DNA from: Candidatus Omnitrophota bacterium | GTDB lineage: Bacteria; Omnitrophota; Gorgyraeia; Aquiviventales; Aquiviventaceae | Assembly (NCBI GenBank): GCA_023247235.1 | Contig: JAHFGW010000013.1 | Location: forward strand, 1-35,215 | Length of the DNA stretch: 35,215 nt | Direction of reading: 5' to 3' | Part shown: positions 27,997-35,215 of the stretch, one piece after another | Position numbering within the stretch: the first letter of the stretch is position 1 | Layout: every line of letters begins with the position of its first letter | Position numbers and translations under genes: made by a program | The notes under the pieces: model-generated | What the model was told of the DNA's origin: nothing | Database searches by the model: none | The model's input: the letters and a program-made list of their open reading frames with translations, nothing else

Positions 27997-29849
27997 TGGC
28001 CGCGCGTCCTGCGGCCTCTCCGGCCACCGGTCTGGACAGCTTGCGCGAGCCGGCCGAGGCGCTCCTCGCCCGGTACGAGCAAAAGCGGGCAGCCATGTTG
28101 CCCGTGCTGCGGCTGGTGCAGGAGCGGTTCGGGCACATCAGCGCACAGGCCGAAGACTGGGTCGGCCGCTTGCTCGAGGTCGCTCCGTCCCATGTGCATG
28201 AAGTCGTCACGTTCTACACCCTCTATCATCAGCGCCCGGTCGGCACCTACCATGTGCAGGTGTGCACGAACATCGCCTGCGCGCTGCGCGGTGGCCAGGA
28301 CCAGCTCAAGGCCATCGCTGGGAGGTTGGGCATCCAGCCGGACCAAACCTCGGCGGACGGGCGATACACGCTTTCGACCGTGGAATGTCTGTGCGCCTGC
28401 GAGGCGGCGCCCGTCATGCAGGTGAATGACCGGTATGTGGGGCCCGTCAGCGCGGAGGTCATTGACTGCCTGGTGCAGCGGCCCGAGGAGCTGCCGGAGC
28501 TGGGCCTGGTCTTCCGCGGGGCGCCCGGGCTGGTCGAGCCGGTGCTCTCGAAGCGGTTTCGTGTGAAAGATGCCGAGTCCATCGAGACCTACGTGCGCGA
28601 TGACGGCTACCAAGCGGCGCGCAAGGCCGTGACCGAGATGTCCCCGGAGGCCGTGATCGGCGAAGTGACCAAGGCCAACCTGCGCGGGCTGGGCGGGGCC
28701 GGATTTCCGACCGGCAAGAAGTGGGGATTCATCCCAAAGGACTCCTCAAAACCCAAGTACCTGGTGGTCAACGCGGATGAGGGCGAGCCCGGCACGATCA
28801 AGGACCGCTACCTCATCACGAAGGATCCTCACCGACTCTTGGAAGGGATGATCATCGCCGCGTATGCGACCGGCTGCCGCAAGGCCTACATCTACATCCG
28901 CGGGGAATACGCGACTCCGGCGCGCATCTTGGAGCAGGCGGTGGCGGAAGCCACGCGGTATGGGTTCTTGGGCCAGCGCATCTTCAACACGAGTCTGGCG
29001 CTTGAGGTGGTGGTCCATCGGGGCGCCGGCGCGTACATCTGCGGAGAAGAGAGCGCCTTGTTAGAGTCCCTCGAGGGCAAGAAAGGCTTCCCGCGGCTGC
29101 GGCCGCCCTATCCGGCCACCGCAGGACTCTTTGCCTGTCCCACCGTCATCAACAATGTGGAGACGCTGGCCTGCGTGCCCACGATCATCCAGCGCGGCGG
29201 GGGAGGGTTTGCCAAACTGGGCGCTGGGCGCAGCGGCGGCACGCGGCTGTTTAGCCTCAGTGGCCACGTGCGGCAGCCCGGCCTGTATGAAGCCTCGCAA
29301 GGCATCACGCTTCGCCAGCTCCTGGAGGCGGCGGGTGGGGTGCCGGAGGGCCGCACACTGAAGGCGGTCGTGCCCGGGGGCCTCTCCGCGAAGATCTTGC
29401 GGGCCGAGGAGATCGACGTACAAATGGATTTCGACTCGTTGCTGGCGGCCGGCACCATGGCCGGTTCGGCCGGCGTCATCGTCATGGATGACACGGCCTG
29501 CATGGTCGAGGCGCTCTGGTATGCGGCCAAGTTCTTCGCGCACGAATCGTGCGGCCAATGCTCGCCGTGCCGCGAGGGGACGGGCTGGGTCTTCAAGATC
29601 ATCGATCGCATCCGCCAGGGCCAGGGCCGCCCCGAAGATCTCGAGAACCTGCTCGCCATCGCGGGCGCGATGGAGGGCAGGACGATCTGCGTCTTCGCCG
29701 ATGCGGCCGCGTGGCCGATCCAGAGCTATATCGGCAAGTTCCGCCAAGAGTTCGAGTTCCATATCCGCGAGAAGCGATGCGATCTCCGATCAGGGGTTCG
29801 AGATCGGGCCGCACAGGCCAGGACGGAAGCCGCCGAGGCCCATGCCTGA
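27996..29849 (+). CDS. nuoEF: Fused NADH-quinone oxidoreductase subunits E and F
   Basis: 617 aa. Residues about 15-165 are NuoE: HEVVTFYTLYHQRPVG and a thioredoxin-like [2Fe-2S] site with CTNIAC and CLCACE. Residues about 185-590 are NuoF: FMN-binding GLGGAGFPTGKKW, NADH-binding GAGAYICGEESALLESLEG and N3 cluster CGQCSPC plus the cysteine in RTICVF. This is the NADH-oxidising tip of Complex I. Both parts are complete, so this is a fusion and not an artefact of a lost stop. The tail (RSGVRDRAAQARTEAAEAHA) is non-conserved. It overlaps nuoG by 8 nt. Confidence 0.93.
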   Translation: MAARPAASPATGLDSLREPAEALLARYEQKRAAMLPVLRLVQERFGHISAQAEDWVGRLLEVAPSHVHEVVTFYTLYHQRPVGTYHVQVCTNIACALRGGQDQLKAIAGRLGIQPDQTSADGRYTLSTVECLCACEAAPVMQVNDRYVGPVSAEVIDCLVQRPEELPELGLVFRGAPGLVEPVLSKRFRVKDAESIETYVRDDGYQAARKAVTEMSPEAVIGEVTKANLRGLGGAGFPTGKKWGFIPKDSSKPKYLVVNADEGEPGTIKDRYLITKDPHRLLEGMIIAAYATGCRKAYIYIRGEYATPARILEQAVAEATRYGFLGQRIFNTSLALEVVVHRGAGAYICGEESALLESLEGKKGFPRLRPPYPATAGLFACPTVINNVETLACVPTIIQRGGGGFAKLGAGRSGGTRLFSLSGHVRQPGLYEASQGITLRQLLEAAGGVPEGRTLKAVVPGGLSAKILRAEEIDVQMDFDSLLAAGTMAGSAGVIVMDDTACMVEALWYAAKFFAHESCGQCSPCREGTGWVFKIIDRIRQGQGRPEDLENLLAIAGAMEGRTICVFADAAAWPIQSYIGKFRQEFEFHIREKRCDLRSGVRDRAAQARTEAAEAHA

Positions 29850-31452
29850 GCAGCCGAAACGAGTTACGCTGACCATCGACGGCAAAGCCGTCACGGTGCC
29901 AGAAGGCACGACCGTGCTGCAGGCCTGCGAGCAGGCGGGCAGCCCGGTGCCGTTCTACTGCTACCATCCTGGCCTGTCCATTGCCGGGAACTGCCGCATC
30001 TGCGTGGTGGAGCTGACCAACTCGCCGAAGCTGCAGATCGCCTGCAACACGCAGGTGGCCGAGGGGATGGCCGTCCTGACGACCAGCGACAAGACGCTGC
30101 AAGGACGCAAGGAGGTCCTGGAGTTTCTGCTCATCAACCATCCACTGGACTGCCCGGTGTGCGATCAGGCCGGGGAGTGCTGGCTCCAGGATTACTACAT
30201 GGAGCACGGCCTCTACGATCCCAAATTCAATGAGCAGAAGGTGAAGAAGCCCAAGGCCATCCCCGTCGGGCCCACCGTGATGCTCGATGCCGAGCGCTGC
30301 ATCCTGTGCTCGCGGTGCGTCCGGTTCACCGATGAGATCACCAAGACGGGCGAGTTCGGCATCTTCAACCGTGGCGACCACTCGGAGGTCGGGTTGCACC
30401 CGGGTAAGACGCTCGAGAACAACTATGCCGGCAACGTGGTCGATATCTGCCCGGTGGGCGCGTTGACGGACCGGGATTTCCGGTTCAAATGCCGCGTATG
30501 GTACCTGGCTTCGGCCGACTCGGTGTGCCCGGGCTGCTCGCGCGGCTGCAATATCCAGATCCATTCCAATCGCGAGCGCGAATGGCGGCCGCATATCGCC
30601 AAGGGCCAGCGCGTGATGCGTTTGAAGCCCCGCTATAACCCGGAGGTGAACCAGTGGTGGATGTGCGACGTGGGCCGCTATGGCTACCGGTTCATTGACG
30701 AGGAGCGGCTTGAACGCGTGCGGTTTCGCGACAATGGCTCCAGCCGGGATGCCGGGTGGGATGAGGCGCTCGCGATGATTGCGGAGGCGCTCACAAGGGC
30801 GCGCGCCGAGCAGCGGCTTGGGCGGGTCGGCGCGATCCTCTCCAGCCATCTCACGAACGAGGACCTCTACGCGGCCAAGCGATTCTTCGGCGAGCTCGGC
30901 GTGACGCACGTGGCGTTCCAGCGGCCCAAACTCGGGGAGAGCGATGGATTTTTGCTCCAGGCGGACCGATCTCCGAACGCGCGCGGCGCACAAGCCCTGA
31001 AGATTGCCGAGGGCGCGGAACCCATCCTGGAGCGCGCGGCCAAGGGGCAGGTGGATGTGCTCTTCGTGTTCACCCAGGATCTCGTGGACCTGTTCGGTCC
31101 GCGCGCCTCGGAAGCCCTGGCCAAGGTCAAACTGGTTATCTTCATCGGGACCAACTGGAATCCGACCGCCAAACTCGCCCACATCGCCCTGCCAAGCGCC
31201 GTCTATGCGGAAAAGGACGGCACGTTTACGAATCTGAACGGGCGCGTGCAGCGGCTGCATGCGGCGCTGGCGCCTTGGGTGGATGCCAGACCGGAGTGGC
31301 AGATTCTAGCGGCCTTGGCGAGTCGGCTCGCGCTGGAACCGCCTGGCGTCGATGCCCACACCGTGTTCGCGGAGCTGGCCGCGCGCGAGCCAGCGTTTCG
31401 AGACTTGAGCTACGAGATGCTTGCGGACCAGGGAGCGCAGCTGGCGGCATGA
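29842..31452 (+). CDS. nuoG: NADH-quinone oxidoreductase subunit G
   Basis: 536 aa. The N-terminal ferredoxin domain has the [2Fe-2S] site CYHPGLSIAGNCRIC, then the His-Cys [4Fe-4S] loop (HPLDCPVCDQAGEC) and a [4Fe-4S] site (CILCSRC, with CPVGALT). A molybdopterin-like domain follows with an extra cluster motif CPGCSRGC and a later Cys in WWMCDVGRYGY, as in N7-containing NuoG. It is shorter than the roughly 800-900-aa enterobacterial form but similar to many bacterial versions. ATG 29842 lies within the end of nuoEF. A REP-like hairpin separates it from nuoH. Confidence 0.92.
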   Translation: MPEQPKRVTLTIDGKAVTVPEGTTVLQACEQAGSPVPFYCYHPGLSIAGNCRICVVELTNSPKLQIACNTQVAEGMAVLTTSDKTLQGRKEVLEFLLINHPLDCPVCDQAGECWLQDYYMEHGLYDPKFNEQKVKKPKAIPVGPTVMLDAERCILCSRCVRFTDEITKTGEFGIFNRGDHSEVGLHPGKTLENNYAGNVVDICPVGALTDRDFRFKCRVWYLASADSVCPGCSRGCNIQIHSNREREWRPHIAKGQRVMRLKPRYNPEVNQWWMCDVGRYGYRFIDEERLERVRFRDNGSSRDAGWDEALAMIAEALTRARAEQRLGRVGAILSSHLTNEDLYAAKRFFGELGVTHVAFQRPKLGESDGFLLQADRSPNARGAQALKIAEGAEPILERAAKGQVDVLFVFTQDLVDLFGPRASEALAKVKLVIFIGTNWNPTAKLAHIALPSAVYAEKDGTFTNLNGRVQRLHAALAPWVDARPEWQILAALASRLALEPPGVDAHTVFAELAAREPAFRDLSYEMLADQGAQLAA

Positions 31453-31469
31453 TCGCGGACCTTGCCATG

Positions 31470-31517
31470 AAAATGGTGCCAGGCACCAAACGGCCAATTG
31501 GTGCCTGGCACCATTTT
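31470..31517. repeat. Perfect 20-bp inverted repeat between nuoG and nuoH
   Basis: AAAATGGTGCCAGGCACCAA (31470-31489) and its exact reverse complement (31498-31517) with an 8-nt loop ACGGCCAA. Each arm contains GGTGCCAGGCACC, itself a palindrome and shared with 18436-18450. The right arm ends 5 nt before the nuoH ATG, so the start region is partly occluded in RNA. Confidence 0.8.
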
Positions 31518-31522
31518 GAGTA

Positions 31523-32647
31523 ATGATAGTCGAGCTGGCAATCAAAGGATTAGTGAGCCTGTTTGTCCTGTTCGGCGTGCTCAATTTCGCGGGCATCCAG
31601 ACATGGGTCGAGCGCAAGCAGAGCGCCCTCATTCAGGACCGCATCGGCGCCAACCGCGCCTACTTCACGCTGCCATGGCGTTGGGCCGCGCCGATCAATT
31701 GGTTCCTGCGCAAGCTGGGCGGACTCGGCTTGCTCCATCCGGTGGCGGATGTGCTGAAGCTGTTGACCAAGGAAGACATTGTCCCCGAGCGGGCCGATCG
31801 GTTGCTGCACACGCTCGCCCCCTGGTTATCCGTCTTCTTCGCGATCGTGGCCTTCTCGGCGATCCCGATCGGCCCGCCGCTGGAGCTCTTTGGCCGCACG
31901 ATTCCGCTACAGGTTGCCAATCTGAACGCCGGCCTGCTGTATGTGCTGGCCCTGGCCTCCATCGGCATCTACGGCGTCATCCTGGCCGGCTTGGCCTCGC
32001 GCAGCAACCTGGCGACGCTGGGCAGCTTGCGGGCGACGGCCCAGATGGTCGCCTACGAAATCGCCTTGGGCGTGTCGCTCATTGGCGTGATCATGTGGTT
32101 CGGCACGATGGACCTCCGCCAGCTCGTCGAGGCCCAGGGCCGCTATCTCTGGGGCTGGCTGCCGGAATGGGGGGTGGTGGTGCAGCCGCTGGCCTGCCTG
32201 ATCTTCATGACCGCGGGGTTGGCGGAGACCAAGCGCGTCCCGTTTGATCTGCCCGAGGGGGAGCCGGAGATCATCGGCTACTTCACGGAATACAGCGGCA
32301 TGAAGTTCGGGTTATTCTTCCTGACCGATTTCGTGGAAGTGGTCCTCATTGCGGCGCTGACGACCACGCTGTTCTTCGGCGGCTGGCAAGTCCCCTACTT
32401 GACGTCGGCAGGCTTCGCCTTTCCGTGGGGCGGCGCGATCCCGGTCTCGCACCTGGCCTATGTCGGCCTGTCGCTGCTCGCCTTTACCCTCAAGGTGGCG
32501 GGCTTCATCTGGCTCTTTATGCAAATCCGCTGGACGCTGCCGCGCTTCCGCTATGACCAGCTGATCCGGCTGGGCTGGAAAATGCTGTTTCCGTTGTCGC
32601 TGGCCAACATTGCCGTGACCAGCGTGGTGGTGGTCGCGTGGCGCTGA
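31523..32647 (+). CDS. nuoH: NADH-quinone oxidoreductase subunit H
   Basis: 374 aa, about eight membrane helices. Signatures are TWVERKQSALIQDRIGANRA near residue 30 and the acidic E-channel loop AETKRVPFDLPEGEPEIIGYFTEYSGMKFG near 235-265. It links the quinone site to the proton-pumping arm. ATG 31523 has only TGAG upstream, next to a 20-bp hairpin, so this is the one place in the operon where genes do not overlap. The stop shares TGATG with nuoI. Confidence 0.95.
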   Translation: MIVELAIKGLVSLFVLFGVLNFAGIQTWVERKQSALIQDRIGANRAYFTLPWRWAAPINWFLRKLGGLGLLHPVADVLKLLTKEDIVPERADRLLHTLAPWLSVFFAIVAFSAIPIGPPLELFGRTIPLQVANLNAGLLYVLALASIGIYGVILAGLASRSNLATLGSLRATAQMVAYEIALGVSLIGVIMWFGTMDLRQLVEAQGRYLWGWLPEWGVVVQPLACLIFMTAGLAETKRVPFDLPEGEPEIIGYFTEYSGMKFGLFFLTDFVEVVLIAALTTTLFFGGWQVPYLTSAGFAFPWGGAIPVSHLAYVGLSLLAFTLKVAGFIWLFMQIRWTLPRFRYDQLIRLGWKMLFPLSLANIAVTSVVVVAWR

Positions 32648-33315
32648 TGGCCTCCTCCACCTTGGGCGAGCAGTTGCTCCACCGCATCCGCGAGGCGCAC
32701 AAACGCCGGGACCTGAATTGGGCCGAGCGGATCTACCTGCCGGCGATCGCGCAGGGACTCTGGGTCACCTCGCGCCACTTCTGGCGCAATCTGTTCCTGC
32801 ACGTGGCGCATCGGGTCGGGCTCTTTCGCGATCGGGCGGCGGCGGTCACGATCCAATACCCGGAGGAGCGGCGGCAGACGGCGCCGCGGCTGCGCACGCG
32901 CCATCGTCTCACCAAACGGGCCGACGGCACGCCGCGCTGCGTCGCCTGCATGATGTGCGAGACGGTGTGCCCGGCGCGCTGCATCTACATTGTCGCCGCG
33001 GAGCACCCGGATCCCAACGTGGAAAAGTACCCCAAGAGCTTCGACCTGGACCTTGGCAAGTGCGTGTATTGCGGCTACTGCGTCGAGGTGTGCCCGGAGG
33101 ACGCGATCCGGATGGATACCCAGCGCCATGACATCGCCGCGTTTTCTCGCGATGGCATGTGGCTCGATGTCCGGGAGCTCTTGAACCCAGGCAGCCGCCA
33201 GCCCACCGAGCCGCCGAATAAATTCGAGCAGCTGACGCTCGAGGAGTTCCGGCGGTTGCCTGCAACGCCCCCGCCGCCAGAACCGACGCCGGAGACGGCC
33301 CCCACGGAGGCGTAA
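32647..33315 (+). CDS. nuoI: NADH-quinone oxidoreductase subunit I
   Basis: 222 aa. Two [4Fe-4S] motifs of the 8Fe ferredoxin domain: CVACMMCETVCP and CVYCGYCVEVCP, carrying clusters N6a and N6b between NuoG and NuoB. The N-terminal region has the usual amphipathic membrane-contact segment (GLWVTSRHFWRNLFLHV). The C-terminal 40 residues are Pro/Thr/Glu-rich and probably disordered. I use ATG 32647 (TGATG with nuoH) rather than GTG 32638. The expected nuoJ does not follow; trxB does, 3 nt later. Confidence 0.95.
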   Translation: MASSTLGEQLLHRIREAHKRRDLNWAERIYLPAIAQGLWVTSRHFWRNLFLHVAHRVGLFRDRAAAVTIQYPEERRQTAPRLRTRHRLTKRADGTPRCVACMMCETVCPARCIYIVAAEHPDPNVEKYPKSFDLDLGKCVYCGYCVEVCPEDAIRMDTQRHDIAAFSRDGMWLDVRELLNPGSRQPTEPPNKFEQLTLEEFRRLPATPPPPEPTPETAPTEA

Positions 33316-33318
33316 GCC

Positions 33319-34272
33319 ATGGCGCAGGCGGAATCGGTCGTCATTATTGGCTCCGGGCCGGCCGGCCATACGGCCGCGCTCTACACGGCGCGCGCCGCGC
33401 TCAAGCCGGTCATGTTCGAAGGCTACAGCGCCGGCGGCACCCCGGGCGGGCAGCTCATGACGACCACCGAGGTGGAAAATTACCCGGGCTTCGCCGAGGG
33501 CATTCAGGGGCCGGAGCTGATGATGGCGATGCGCAAGCAGTCGCTGCGCTTTGCGACGCGCATCGTCACCGAAGACGTGACGAAGGTCGATCTCTCGAAG
33601 CGGCCATTCACCGTCGCATCCTTCGAGCAGCAGCTGGCGACCCGCGCCCTCATCATCGCGACGGGCGCGACGGCGAAGCGGCTGAACCTGCCCGGTGAGC
33701 AGAAGCTCTGGAACAAAGGCATGTCGGCGTGTGCGGTGTGCGATGGGGCCTTGCCGGTGTTCCGGAACAAAGAGCTCGTAGTGATCGGCGGGGGCGACTC
33801 GGCCGTAGAGGAGTCCACGTTCCTGACCAAGTACGCCTCGAAGGTCTACCTCATCCATCGACGCGAACAGCTGCGCGCCTCCAAAGTCATGCAGCAGCGC
33901 GCCTTGGACAACAAGAAGATCGAGATCATGTGGGACACGGTGGTCGAGGACGTGCTGGGAGAGGAGCTCGTGCGCGCGGTGCGGATTCGCAACGTCAAGA
34001 CGAAGGCCTCGCGCGAACTGCCCTGCGGCGGCGTGTTCTACGCGATCGGTTTTACGCCGAATACCGCCCTGTTCAAAGGGCAGCTCAAGCTGGATGAGTA
34101 CGGCTACGTCGTGACCAACCCGGGCTCCACAGCGACCTCAGTCGCCGGAGTATTCGCGTGTGGGGACGTGCAGGACAAGCGCTATCGCCAGGCGGTCACG
34201 GCCGCGGGCAGCGGCTGCATGGCGGCGATGGACTGCGAGCGCTGGCTCGCTGAGCAAGGGCATTCCGCGTAA
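33319..34272 (+). CDS. trxB: Thioredoxin reductase
   Basis: 317 aa. FAD-binding GSGPAGHTAALYTARA, GGQLMTTTEVENYPGF, redox-active CAVC in SACAVCDGALP, NADPH-binding GGGDSAVEE and the C-terminal FAD motif GVFACGDVQDKRYRQAVTAAGSG are all intact. It reduces thioredoxin with NADPH in the cytoplasm, supplying for example Tpx. It starts 3 nt after nuoI with GGAGG upstream, so it is the last gene of the nuo operon; this is an unusual partner for Complex I. Confidence 0.95.
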   Translation: MAQAESVVIIGSGPAGHTAALYTARAALKPVMFEGYSAGGTPGGQLMTTTEVENYPGFAEGIQGPELMMAMRKQSLRFATRIVTEDVTKVDLSKRPFTVASFEQQLATRALIIATGATAKRLNLPGEQKLWNKGMSACAVCDGALPVFRNKELVVIGGGDSAVEESTFLTKYASKVYLIHRREQLRASKVMQQRALDNKKIEIMWDTVVEDVLGEELVRAVRIRNVKTKASRELPCGGVFYAIGFTPNTALFKGQLKLDEYGYVVTNPGSTATSVAGVFACGDVQDKRYRQAVTAAGSGCMAAMDCERWLAEQGHSA

Positions 34273-34346
34273 TACGCTCGGGAATCGTACGGGGATCGTT
34301 CGAGGACTGGCGCTGCCGGACGTGCCGACCCGTCACCGCGCGGGAC

Positions 34347-35215
34347 TTATTCGACACCGACGACCGTCACCGCGCACCGAGCCTTCCCCGTCGGGCTGGC
34401 CACTTCAAGAATCAGCTCAGCTGGCTCTGGGCGAACGAGCCAGAGACCGGGGACCGGCGACGGCCGTTCCGGTGAAGTCCTGACGTCTCCAGTCGCAAGG
34501 GCGGCGCATGTCGGCAGCGCGGCCGTATCGTCACAACCCACCGCGGCGTCCTGCCGCGGACCTTTCCAGCCAAGCGACGTGATCGTGCGCACGTCCTCGC
34601 TGTGGCTCCAGACTACCGTAAACCGCTCCTTCACCGCAGCCTGAGCGGGTGCGTCGAGCAGGCACGACGGATAATCCTCCGGATTGATCAAGATCTGCAG
34701 ACGGCGCTCGCCGAACGCCCCGGTCGCATCAGTGACCTGCACGGTGAATTGGACCGCCATCGGTTCCTTGACTACGGGCCGCACGCGCCCGGCGATGATG
34801 CCAGTGGTCGGGTTCAGCACCAGGCCATCGGGCAGCGTCCCGTCGATGACGCGCCAATTCCGGTAGGTCGGCATGCCGCCAGCGGCCGCCAGCGGCGCGT
34901 AGTAGAAAGCGCCCGAGGTGGCATCGGTCAGCACCGACGTGGCGATGATCAAGCCGTTGGGGATCGGCAGCGGCGGCTCCTCCACCGGCGGAGGCTCGGT
35001 CGGCGGCAGCTCGACCTTTGGCGTCGTGACGGACACTGCGCGGCTCCGCTCGCTCTCATTGCCTGCCGCATCCAGCGCGGTAATCCGATACACGTAGGTG
35101 GTGCCTTCGCTGAGGCCGCTATCGATGTGCGAGGTATCGAGATCCGTTCCTTCCAGCGCGCTGTCCCGGTAGACCCGGTAGCTCGCAATGCCCACATTGT
35201 CCTTCGCCGGCTGCC
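34347..35215 (-). CDS. Partial FnIII/Ig-like surface protein (5' end outside window)
   Basis: The frame stays open to the window edge, so the GTG at 35195 is an internal Val in a DNVGIASYRVYRD motif, a typical opening of a fibronectin type III domain (about the first 65 visible residues, ending SVTTPK). A proline/glutamate linker (PPTEPPPVEEPPLPIP) follows. Next comes a putative-Ig cadherin-like domain (GTLPDGLVLNPTTGIIAG, FTVQVTDATG), then a C-terminal beta-rich part with paired cysteines. This is an extracellular or cell-surface adhesive-type protein; the N-terminal portion is unseen. It converges on trxB with a 74-nt gap in which I see no clear terminator. Confidence 0.75.
   Translation of the reverse strand, partial: QPAKDNVGIASYRVYRDSALEGTDLDTSHIDSGLSEGTTYVYRITALDAAGNESERSRAVSVTTPKVELPPTEPPPVEEPPLPIPNGLIIATSVLTDATSGAFYYAPLAAAGGMPTYRNWRVIDGTLPDGLVLNPTTGIIAGRVRPVVKEPMAVQFTVQVTDATGAFGERRLQILINPEDYPSCLLDAPAQAAVKERFTVVWSHSEDVRTITSLGWKGPRQDAAVGCDDTAALPTCAALATGDVRTSPERPSPVPGLWLVRPEPAELILEVASPTGKARCAVTVVGVE

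Noticed and set aside
29599-31260. 553-aa minus-strand ORF
   Set aside because: It is antisense to nuoEF/nuoG, which are unmistakable; shadow ORF.
1-35215. tRNA, rRNA, riboswitches, prophage or insertion sequences
   Set aside because: I looked by eye for tRNA-like TTCGA arms, rRNA cores, transposase or integrase motifs and known riboswitch cores and found none convincing; a covariance-model search would be decisive.

Overview
The window is GC-rich, gene-dense bacterial DNA of ordinary metabolic and housekeeping content, with no phage, plasmid, IS, rRNA or tRNA signature that I can see. It encodes a Complex I peripheral arm, a siroheme-type sulfite/nitrite reductase beside a fused siroheme-decarboxylase-like protein, a bacterial Elp3, LexA, peptide deformylase, YgfZ, Tpx and TrxB. 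This suggests an uncultured, respiratory (facultative or anaerobic) diderm with lipoproteins. I cannot assign a phylum; Omnitrophota-, NC10- or Nitrospirota-like lineages are guesses only.

Layout. 1-6.6 kb: BatA/VWA-type cell-envelope operon (two VWA membrane proteins, a PDZ/TPR protein), then lexA and a cupin lipoprotein. 6.6-8.8 kb (minus): NlpC/P60 lipoprotein and DUF819 transporter-like protein. 9-13.6 kb: stand-alone Lrp ligand-binding domain, 7Fe ferredoxin, elp3 (minus), small GNAT, def, ygfZ (minus). 14-17.5 kb: tpx, a small basic protein, a soluble hybrid kinase and two single-domain receivers. 17.6-22.9 kb: radical SAM protein, AhbA/AhbB-like fusion, sulfite/nitrite reductase, DsrE-like protein and MoeB-rhodanese. 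23-24.8 kb: REC-kinase-REC protein and a small membrane protein (minus). 25-34.3 kb: nuoA-B-C-D-(EF)-G-H-I followed by trxB; nuoJ-N are not here. 34.3 kb to end: partial FnIII/Ig-like surface protein (minus).

Four things stand out. (i) Five loci carry tandem 7-nt words whose other arm is the complementary 7-nt word, so each locus can form a hairpin. The word differs between most loci while the period stays 7. Two are inside genes; one supplies the signal/lipobox region of the PDZ protein and one is an in-frame insertion in Elp3. (ii) Several stand-alone genes have -35/-10 promoters whose -10 ends only 6-9 nt before the start codon and lack a convincing Shine-Dalgarno site, predicting leaderless mRNAs. 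elp3 and the GNAT gene appear to share one palindromic -35. (iii) The nuo leader has a promoter, then an intrinsic terminator, then a perfect TGTGA-N6-TCACA palindrome just before nuoA. (iv) nuoD is full-length but interrupted by one in-frame TAA.

GC-rich palindromes also sit in frame inside the first VWA gene, ygfZ and the nuoB N-terminus, and a roughly 160-nt nested inverted repeat lies in the ygfZ-tpx gap. All site calls are by eye and untested.
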